The notes under the pieces: generated by a model
What the model saw: the letters and a program-made list of their open reading frames with translations, nothing else
Told to the model about the DNA's origin: nothing
The model's database searches: none
Shown: piece by piece, positions 1 through 5,527 of the stretch
Numbering within the stretch: position 1 is the stretch's first letter
Layout: the number at the start of each line of letters is the position of its first letter
Assembly (NCBI GenBank): GCA_016764155.1
Contig: JAESSK010000315.1
Coordinates: forward strand, 1-6,425
Direction of reading: 5' to 3'
DNA: 6,425 nucleotides
Origin: Rhizobiaceae bacterium
GTDB taxonomy: Bacteria; Pseudomonadota; Alphaproteobacteria; Rhizobiales; Rhizobiaceae
Position numbers and translations under genes: made by a program

Positions 1-234
1 CTGGAAACAATTGGCAAATTGTGGCGTGCTGGCGATGATCACGGCATCAAAGTAGCTGTTGATTCAGGCAACACACACATCACATTGACCGAGGAAGAAA
101 CAGCAGCATTCGATAAAGCTCTTGAGCCTGTGGTTCAGCGCTGGATTGATGACGTAACTTCCAACAACGGCATTGACGGAGCAGCACTGGTTATACGTGC
201 TCGCGAACTCATCGCCAAACACTCAAAAATGTAA
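1..234 (+). CDS. TRAP transporter solute-binding protein (DctP type), C-terminal end
   Basis: This is the last 77 residues of a gene that begins before the window; frame 1 is open from base 1 and stops with TAA at 232-234. DctP-type proteins are periplasmic receptors that bind an organic acid and deliver it to the DctQM membrane permease. Seen here is the typical C-terminal pattern of the family: a short segment with TEEE, a helix with a conserved W (VVQRWIDDV), then GIDGAALV and a closing basic helix ending in KHSKM. The ligand-binding residues, including the usual carboxylate-binding Arg, lie upstream, so the substrate cannot be judged. Identification rests mainly on dctQ starting 12 bp downstream and dctM after it. 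An internal TTG at 19 is not a plausible start, because the frame continues upstream without a stop. Confidence 0.85.
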   Translation: METIGKLWRAGDDHGIKVAVDSGNTHITLTEEETAAFDKALEPVVQRWIDDVTSNNGIDGAALVIRARELIAKHSKM

Positions 235-237
235 TCT

Positions 238-241
238 AAGG
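238..241 (+). promoter_or_regulatory. Weak ribosome binding site for dctQ
   Basis: AAGG lies five bases before the ATG at 247 and just after the dctP stop. It is a short match but well placed, and it supports the 247 start over later ones. Confidence 0.45.
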
Positions 242-246
242 CTCTA

Positions 247-768
247 ATGTCAGATACAAACACAAATAAACGGGCGAGGTCATTTGGCCTCGCCCGTTCC
301 TTCATCGAAGGTTGGGCATTGCTAGGGGGCGTTGTGCTTCTGGCTGTGGTCGCCATGAACGTTATTTCAGTCATCGGCACAGCCCTTTGGGTACCCGTTG
401 CGGGCGATTTCGAGATGACTCAAGTAGGCCTTGCAGTCGCAGTATTTGCCTTTCTGCCTTATTGCCAGCTCACCCGCTCAAACGTCACCGCCGACATTTT
501 TACAGCCAAGCTTTCCCAACGATGGGTAGCAGGACTAACATTTGTCGCAGCGCTTGTTGCATTCGCGTTCAGCCTGCTGCTGGCATGGCGCATGTTTTAC
601 GGCATGCTCGACCAAAAAGACTATGAGTACACCACCATAGTCCTGCGCTTTCCTCACTGGATCGCCTATATCCCAATCCTTTTTTCACTGTTTCTGCTGT
701 CGATTGCGGCACTGATAACAAGCAGCGAAACCCTCTCAGAAATCAGAAAAGCGAATACCAATGGCTGA
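247..768 (+). CDS. dctQ: TRAP transporter small permease subunit (DctQ type)
   Basis: This 173-residue integral membrane protein is the small subunit of a TRAP transporter. DctQ pairs with DctM in the inner membrane and is needed for uptake from the periplasmic binding protein. Four hydrophobic segments are visible, at roughly residues 22-47, 58-76, 92-115 and 136-160. The family signature follows the first: GDFE at 53-56, then FLPYCQL (69-75) and RSNVTADIF (77-85). The length is normal. The gene starts 12 bp after dctP stops and overlaps dctM by 8 bp, so it sits mid-operon. The first 18 residues form a polar, basic tail, and codons 8-18 are made from a strong hairpin (269-298). An in-frame TTG at 319 has a good GAAGG upstream, but starting there would remove the residues normally found before the first membrane segment, so 247 is preferred. 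The specific substrate is unknown. Confidence 0.93.
   Translation: MSDTNTNKRARSFGLARSFIEGWALLGGVVLLAVVAMNVISVIGTALWVPVAGDFEMTQVGLAVAVFAFLPYCQLTRSNVTADIFTAKLSQRWVAGLTFVAALVAFAFSLLLAWRMFYGMLDQKDYEYTTIVLRFPHWIAYIPILFSLFLLSIAALITSSETLSEIRKANTNG
269..298 (+). promoter_or_regulatory. Strong GC-rich hairpin at the dctP/dctQ boundary
   Basis: Bases 269-281 and 286-298 form a 13-bp stem with a 4-base ATTT loop. Its core, CGGGCGAGG against CCTCGCCCG, is a perfect 9-bp match; inside it are one T-G wobble and one C-G pair, and outside it two A-T pairs. It is preceded by A-rich sequence and followed by TTCCTTC, so it resembles a rho-independent terminator without a full T tract. It begins 34 bases after the dctP stop and 22 bases after the dctQ start codon. 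Such stem-loops after binding-protein genes are known to protect the upstream message or reduce downstream expression; that role here is inference. Confidence 0.7.
307..311 (+). promoter_or_regulatory. Possible internal ribosome binding site in dctQ
   Basis: GAAGG lies seven bases before an in-frame TTG (319-321), immediately downstream of the hairpin. It could allow a shorter DctQ beginning at the first membrane segment, or it may be chance, since these bases also encode the E-G of residues 21-22. Confidence 0.2.
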
Positions 769-2119
769 TTCCCTATTAATCGGCTTTACCGGGCTGTCCG
801 TTTTGATCGCACTAATCGCGCTCAGAATGCCAATTGCTTATGCCATGATCCTTGTGGGCGGTATCGGCGTATCACTGCTTTCAGGTCCGGAAATTTTCAT
901 GAGCCAGTTGAAAACACTGGCCTACGGGCAATTCTCTATTTACAGCCTTTCCGTGCTGCCAATGTTCGTGCTCATGGGCGCGCTAGCCACCAAGGCTGGC
1001 CTCAGCCGTGACATGTTCCGGGCAGCCAATGCATGGCTTGGCTGGATGCGCGGTGGTACAGCCATGGCGGCAATCGCTGCCTGCGCAGGATTTGGCGCAG
1101 TATGCGGTTCTTCGCTGGCAACAGCCTCCACCATGGGCAAGGTCGCATTACCGGAACTAAAACGCCTCAATTATTCCGGCGCACTGGCCACTGGCACTTT
1201 GGCTGCTGGCGGCGTGCTGGGCATCCTCATCCCGCCATCTGTGGTCTTGATTATTTACGCCATCATCGTGGAAGCCGATATCGTTTCCATGTTTATGGCA
1301 GCGTTCATTCCCGGTTTTCTGGCCGTGTTTATGTTCATCCTGACCATCGCGATCTACGTGAGAGTCTTCCCGAAATCAGGCCCCGCTGGCGCCATACAGG
1401 ATCGCACCGAATTTATCGCAGCCACCGTTGGCGCAATCCCTGTAATGACAATTTTCGCCATCGTGATTGGTGGTATTTATGCAGGCTTTTTTGACCCTAC
1501 ACCGGCAGCAGCCATTGGCGTATTTCTGGTATGGATATTCGGCACATTCCGCGGCAAGCTGAGACTACCAGACATCAAGGATGCTTTGCAGGAAACCGCA
1601 AGAACCGCAGGCATGATTTACCTCATCCTGCTGGGTGCGGAGATGCTCAAAATCTTCATGTCCCGTGCAGGCGTACCGCAAGCCATGGCCGAATGGATGG
1701 TCAATTCCGGTCTGGCTCCAATGACTATTTTGGTCCTGTTACTACTTTCATTGATCCTGCTCGGTTGTGTTATGGATTCCCTTTCTATGATCCTGCTTGC
1801 CATTCCGTTTTTCTGGCCTGTTCTGGTTGATCTCAACGGTGGCCTTGCACAAATGGCCGATGGTTCTGGCTTCGGTATGAGCACCGACGATCTCAAAGTA
1901 TGGTTTGGAATTCTCGCGCTCATTGTAGTCGAACTGGGGCTGATCACGCCACCAGTGGGTCTCAATGTGTTCGTGATATCTGCCCTGTCGAAAGACGTTC
2001 CCATGAGCGAAACTTTTAAGGGCGTGATGCCGTTTTTCATTGCAGAAATGTTCCGCATTGCCATCCTGATTGCCTTCCCGGCCATCACCCTGTGGTTACC
2101 GCATTTATTGGCCAGTTAG
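761..2119 (+). CDS. dctM: TRAP transporter large permease subunit (DctM type)
   Basis: This 452-residue polytopic protein is the ion-coupled transport subunit of the TRAP system. It moves the bound solute across the inner membrane using a sodium (or proton) gradient. The length is slightly above the common 425-440. Family landmarks are clear: RMPIAYAM near the N-terminus, the re-entrant segment GSSLATASTMGK starting at residue 116, PELKRLNYSGALATGTLAAG, and GILIPPS. In the second half are PTPAAAIGV, MDSLSMILLAIPFFWPVL, and LITPPVGLNVFV starting at residue 394. Many hydrophobic helices run along the whole length. The ATG at 761 overlaps the end of dctQ by 8 bp, with only a weak purine-rich stretch upstream, which suggests translational coupling. 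The gene is intact. Its family is certain; its substrate is not visible in the sequence. Confidence 0.96.
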   Translation: MADSLLIGFTGLSVLIALIALRMPIAYAMILVGGIGVSLLSGPEIFMSQLKTLAYGQFSIYSLSVLPMFVLMGALATKAGLSRDMFRAANAWLGWMRGGTAMAAIAACAGFGAVCGSSLATASTMGKVALPELKRLNYSGALATGTLAAGGVLGILIPPSVVLIIYAIIVEADIVSMFMAAFIPGFLAVFMFILTIAIYVRVFPKSGPAGAIQDRTEFIAATVGAIPVMTIFAIVIGGIYAGFFDPTPAAAIGVFLVWIFGTFRGKLRLPDIKDALQETARTAGMIYLILLGAEMLKIFMSRAGVPQAMAEWMVNSGLAPMTILVLLLLSLILLGCVMDSLSMILLAIPFFWPVLVDLNGGLAQMADGSGFGMSTDDLKVWFGILALIVVELGLITPPVGLNVFVISALSKDVPMSETFKGVMPFFIAEMFRIAILIAFPAITLWLPHLLAS

Positions 2120-2123
2120 CGAT

Positions 2124-3830
2124 ATGACAATCAAAAAAGAGATAACAGCAGGCGGAGCAATCTTTGCCAGATTAAAGGCGCTTGGCGTCGATTATGTTTT
2201 TGCAAATTCCGGCACAGATTTCCCGCCCATCATTGAAGGTCTTGCCGAGGCAAAGGCCAAGGATATCGACCTGCCAAATGCGCTGGTCATCCCTCATGAA
2301 CACGCAGCTCTTGGCATGGCTCATGGCTACTATTTGATGACCGGCAAAGCGCAAGCGGTTATGCTGCACACCAATGTGGGTCTTTCCAACGGCGCAACCG
2401 GTGCCATCAACGCCGCCTGCGAACACGTGCCAATGATCTTGATGTCGGGCCGCACACCGGTCACCGAAAGCGGTCGTTTTGGAGCAAGAACTGTTCCCAT
2501 CGGCTGGGGGCAGGAAATGCGTGATCAGGCAGCCTTGGTTCGCGAAGCCTGCAAATGGGAATATGAAATAAAATTCCCTGAGCAAATTTCCGAACTGCTC
2601 GACCGTGCGTACAGCATTTCAAATTCAACACCCAAAGGCCCGGTATATCTTTCGCTTCCCCGCGAAACCCTGTGCGAGATGACGGCTGAAGAAGGTTTAG
2701 GCGATCCAATCTCCATGGCCCCGGTCACCGGTGCGCCAGATCCAAGTGCCATAGCAGAAGCAGCAAAACTGCTGGCCAATGCCAAATCCCCACTCATCAT
2801 CGCCCAGCGTGGCGCAGGCGATGAAGCAAGCTTTGCAGCATTCTCCAAGTGGGTTGAACAATGGGGCATCGGCGTTTGCTCATGGTGGGCAACTCATCTC
2901 TCGATCCCGACCAATCATCCATGCCATGTAGGTGCCGATCCTAAAAAATCCATGGCAGAAGCCGATGTGATTTTGGTGCTCGATTGTCTCGCCCCTTGGT
3001 GGCCCGATATGCACAAACTGGCCGACGGCGCAAAAGTCATTCACATGGGCCCGGACCCATTATTCAGTCGTTTTCCGGTACGCAATTTCCAGTCGAATAT
3101 TTCCATTTCCGGCGAAACGCACCTGACCATTCCAGCACTCATTGCCGCAATGGGTGAATTGGATAGCGATCAGAAAACAATTGCCACACGCCGCGATGCG
3201 TTGGCAAAAAACTCAGCAGCCACCCGCGCCGCTTTGAAAGAACACGCCTCTTCCCGCAACGTTACCGGCATCACCAAAGAATGGGTCAGCCAATGTTTGG
3301 GCGAAGTACTGGAAGGCAAAAATTCCTCAGTGTTTTCAGAGTTGGGAACCAAGCTTGGCTACATTGAGAGAACCGAGCGAAACTCCTGGTTTCAGGAACC
3401 CCATTCCGGTGGCCTCGGTTGGTCATTCCCTGCAGCTTTAGGCGCACAACTGGCCGACCGCGATCGCTTATGCATCGCCACACTGGGCGATGGCTCCTAC
3501 ATGTTTGCCAACCCTACCGTCTGTCACCAGATCGCCGAAGCGCTGGAATTGCCAGTTCTGATCATCATTCTAAACAATGAAGAATGGGGAGCCGTACGCG
3601 CTTCCGTCAGCGGCGTCTATCCAAAAGGCTATGCGGCAAAATCTAACGAAATGCCACTGACCTCCTTAAAGCCATCACCCGATTTCACCATGACCGCAAA
3701 AGCCAGCCGCGCATGGACCAAAGAAGTAACATCAGTGGATGCCGTCAAGGACGCGATCAGTGAAGCCATCAAGATCGTGCAATCCGAAAAACGATGCGCG
3801 CTGTTGAATATCAAAATTCTTCCAGATTAA
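2124..3830 (+). CDS. Thiamine-diphosphate-dependent enzyme, acetolactate synthase / benzoylformate decarboxylase superfamily
   Basis: This 568-residue cytoplasmic enzyme is predicted to cleave or join 2-oxo acids using thiamine diphosphate and Mg2+. The N-terminal Pyr domain has NSGTDFPP (28-35) and PHEHAALGMAHGYY, whose E59 matches the conserved cofactor-activating glutamate. A middle domain spans roughly 190-330. The C-terminal PP domain carries the ThDP signature GDG (455-457), 26 residues, then NN (484-485). The ATG at 2124 is chosen over an in-frame ATG at 2070 because the latter lies deep inside dctM and adds 18 atypical residues. No clear ribosome site precedes 2124; with dctM stopping four bases earlier, translation is probably coupled. 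HEH in place of the usual xE context and the NSGTD motif place it in a poorly characterised branch, not among true biosynthetic acetolactate synthases. No small regulatory subunit is nearby. The context suggests it metabolises the TRAP substrate, but the reaction is unknown. Confidence 0.9.
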   Translation: MTIKKEITAGGAIFARLKALGVDYVFANSGTDFPPIIEGLAEAKAKDIDLPNALVIPHEHAALGMAHGYYLMTGKAQAVMLHTNVGLSNGATGAINAACEHVPMILMSGRTPVTESGRFGARTVPIGWGQEMRDQAALVREACKWEYEIKFPEQISELLDRAYSISNSTPKGPVYLSLPRETLCEMTAEEGLGDPISMAPVTGAPDPSAIAEAAKLLANAKSPLIIAQRGAGDEASFAAFSKWVEQWGIGVCSWWATHLSIPTNHPCHVGADPKKSMAEADVILVLDCLAPWWPDMHKLADGAKVIHMGPDPLFSRFPVRNFQSNISISGETHLTIPALIAAMGELDSDQKTIATRRDALAKNSAATRAALKEHASSRNVTGITKEWVSQCLGEVLEGKNSSVFSELGTKLGYIERTERNSWFQEPHSGGLGWSFPAALGAQLADRDRLCIATLGDGSYMFANPTVCHQIAEALELPVLIIILNNEEWGAVRASVSGVYPKGYAAKSNEMPLTSLKPSPDFTMTAKASRAWTKEVTSVDAVKDAISEAIKIVQSEKRCALLNIKILPD

Positions 3831-4288
3831 TCGGACATAGGCGCAACTCTTGGATAAGCTCGCTAGAGTTGTGGGAACATCCGAAAGACCTTGCCTTGTT
3901 GATCATACTCAATGGATATCCCGGTGTTGGGAAATTGAGCATCGGTAGTGAGCTGATCAAGCTCATTGAAGGGCGCATGCTCGATATCCACAGCGTGTAT
4001 AATGTGGCGTTTGCTCTGACAAATTACAGATCGAAAGCGTTCTACCAGACCGTCCGCTCAATTCAGGATATCGCAGACGCACGCATTCTAAGTGAAGATC
4101 GAGACCTTCAAAGGAAACCCTGCGATCCCGCCATGGTTCAACGCAATCACGATAGCGCTTCTGAATTGATGGGAAGTGAATGCGACAACTTCATGTTGCT
4201 CGACACAACCAAACTAAGCGCCATTGAAGCAGCCGGTCAAATTGCTGATTGGCTGGACGCAAATGACAAAACCATCAAAGGTCGATGA
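3794..4288 (+). CDS. P-loop kinase-like NTPase, internally shortened; possibly a decaying gene
   Basis: The reading frame encodes 164 residues. Residues 36-98 match the start of small AAA-type / shikimate-kinase-like P-loop proteins: LIILNGYPGVGK (36-47, Walker A), LDIHSVYN (63-70, usually DNH) and YRSKAFYQTVRSI (78-90). Residues 99-157 match their C-terminal part (RKPCDP, LLDTTKLS, EAAGQIADWL). From memory of the family, about 45 residues between these parts are absent, including the central strands that carry an acidic segment, so an in-frame internal deletion near 4082-4100 is likely. The only ATG (3794) overlaps the ThDP gene by 37 bp and adds an atypical tail of about 34 residues. TTG codons at 3869 and 3896 are closer to the domain but lack good ribosome sites. 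The stop overlaps the MFS start (ATGA). The protein may bind a nucleotide but probably lacks normal kinase activity. Calling it a pseudogene is reasonable. Confidence 0.6.
   Translation: MRAVEYQNSSRLIGHRRNSWISSLELWEHPKDLALLIILNGYPGVGKLSIGSELIKLIEGRMLDIHSVYNVAFALTNYRSKAFYQTVRSIQDIADARILSEDRDLQRKPCDPAMVQRNHDSASELMGSECDNFMLLDTTKLSAIEAAGQIADWLDANDKTIKGR
3842..3873 (+). promoter_or_regulatory. Hairpin after the ThDP enzyme gene
   Basis: CAACTCT (3844-3850) and AGAGTTG (3865-3871) are perfectly complementary. The stem extends outward by a G-T wobble and a C-G pair, giving nine pairs with a 14-base loop. It begins 12 bases after the ThDP gene stop. No T tract follows, so it is not a standard terminator; it may stabilise the 3' end of the upstream message, or be chance. 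Confidence 0.35.
4277..4281 (+). promoter_or_regulatory. Ribosome binding site for the MFS gene
   Basis: AAAGG lies three bases before the ATG at 4285 and six before the tandem ATG at 4288. The spacing fits the second ATG better, so the protein may start one residue later than annotated. Confidence 0.45.
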
Positions 4289-5439
4289 TGATATCTCACC
4301 TACTCACACCTCAAATTCGCGTCTACCTTTCATTCTTCCTCTATGCATTGGTCCTTGCCGGAATTTTCCCGCGCCTTGGCGATCTCCAATTAAAAATGGG
4401 CATTAGCGAAGGCACGTTAGGGGCCGTCTTAATCGGACTAGCTCTGGGTGCACAAGTCTCTTTGATGTTTGCAGGCCCGGTGATTGAGCGTTTTGGATTT
4501 CGCACCATATTCTTGATCGGCATCCCCATTCTTGGTTTTGCAGAAGTTGCCGCAACATTGGCACCCACGCCCTTCACCTTTTTCCTATGCCTTACCGTAG
4601 GCGGGTTTGCGATTGGTGCCATAGAAATAATCGTCAATCTGGAAGCCGACCGCACCGAACATATGCTCGGCAAACGCATCATGAACCGCTCTCATGCTTT
4701 TTGGAGTTTCGGGTTTTTTTCTGCCGGAATGGCCGCTGCTGCGATCACCCAATTGGGCATTGATCCGGCCACGCATTTGTTTGGAATGACGACCCTTGCG
4801 ACAATCCTGACCTTCATATTGTTTTGGGATTTTACCCCCGCTCCCTCACGCGACAGCGAGGAAGAAGCTGGACCAAAATTCGTCAAGCCATCCACCGCAA
4901 TTCTGATGATTGTAGCTTTCACCCTATCGGCCATGCTGCTGGAAGGCGCGGGGGCCGATTGGTCGGTGATCTACATGCGCGACATCTTTAAAACTCCGCC
5001 CTTTATCAACAGTCTTGCTTTGGCATTCGGCGCTTTGACACAAGCCATCGTTCGTTATTTTGCCGATGGGTTTGTCGACAGACATGGCCCGGTAAAAATT
5101 GCCAGAACCCTGATTGCAACCCTCGGCGTCGGCACGCTTATGGTGGTCTTCGCACCTCATCCAATCATCGCATTGATCGGATTTTCACTGATCGGCGCTG
5201 GCACAAGCGTGGTCTTCCCGCTTGCCATGTCGGCCGCTGCCCAACGCACAGATCGTCCGGCCGCGACCAATGTGGCAGCACTCGCCCAATTGGCATTCAT
5301 CACCTTTTTGATCGCCCCGCCAATCCTTGGTTTCATCGCCGAACATTTCGGCATCCGCGTATCCTTCGGCATCGGGTTACCATTGATCATTCTCAGCTGG
5401 TTCACCCTCCATTCTCTGGAACCAAAATCAAACACATAA
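4285..5439 (+). CDS. MFS transporter, YbjJ/FucP-like
   Basis: This 384-residue inner-membrane protein of the major facilitator superfamily has about twelve hydrophobic segments in two halves, joined by a charged loop around residues 188-202 (APSRDSEEEAG). Both halves have a motif-A-like loop: AGPVIERFGFR after helix 2 and ADGFVDRHGP after helix 8. Features of the YbjJ-like branch are NLEADRTE from residue 118, RIMNRSHAFWSFG (131-143) and EGAGADWSVIYMRD (220-233). The length matches the family (about 380-400). Two ATGs are in tandem (4285 and 4288), and the first overlaps the upstream stop by four bases, so expression is probably coupled to the kinase-like frame. The substrate is unknown; related proteins are assigned to sugars or other small solutes only by similarity. 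A run of seven Ts at 4714-4720 lies in the coding sequence. The family is sure, the function is not. Confidence 0.92.
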   Translation: MMISHLLTPQIRVYLSFFLYALVLAGIFPRLGDLQLKMGISEGTLGAVLIGLALGAQVSLMFAGPVIERFGFRTIFLIGIPILGFAEVAATLAPTPFTFFLCLTVGGFAIGAIEIIVNLEADRTEHMLGKRIMNRSHAFWSFGFFSAGMAAAAITQLGIDPATHLFGMTTLATILTFILFWDFTPAPSRDSEEEAGPKFVKPSTAILMIVAFTLSAMLLEGAGADWSVIYMRDIFKTPPFINSLALAFGALTQAIVRYFADGFVDRHGPVKIARTLIATLGVGTLMVVFAPHPIIALIGFSLIGAGTSVVFPLAMSAAAQRTDRPAATNVAALAQLAFITFLIAPPILGFIAEHFGIRVSFGIGLPLIILSWFTLHSLEPKSNT

Positions 5440-5515
5440 CGTTTTTCCCACGCGAATGTGATTCCCCGCACGGCTCCCAGTTCGATATGGTTTAGCCAAT
5501 TCACCAAACAAGCTC

Positions 5516-5520
5516 AGGAG
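5516..5520 (+). promoter_or_regulatory. Ribosome binding site that decides the TTG start at 5528
   Basis: AGGAG lies seven bases before TTG 5528-5530, with A-rich spacing. It is the best Shine-Dalgarno match in the window, and no ATG or GTG offers a comparable start for the downstream frame. Confidence 0.8.
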
Positions 5521-5527
5521 AAATAAA

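Noticed and set aside
1033..1494. 153-residue + strand frame within dctM
   Set aside because: It is an out-of-frame reading of dctM with no recognisable family and an Arg/His/Trp-rich composition typical of shadows.
1618..2088. 156-residue open frame on the - strand
   Set aside because: It lies wholly opposite dctM, has low-complexity, family-free sequence, and no ribosome site; it is a shadow of the real gene.
2070..2123. Upstream ATG giving an 18-residue N-terminal extension of the ThDP enzyme
   Set aside because: It lies in the last membrane helix of dctM in another frame, and the extension (MPSRPSPCG...) is not like the family N-terminus; ATG 2124 is directly after the dctM stop.
5440..5527. 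Promoter or terminator in the 88-bp gap between the MFS and DUF255 genes
   Set aside because: TATGGT at 5486-5491 resembles a -10 box but no matching -35 is found about 17 bases upstream. A TTTTT run after the MFS stop has no stem before it. A partial inverted repeat (TGGT...ACCA, 5487-5505) is too weak to call.
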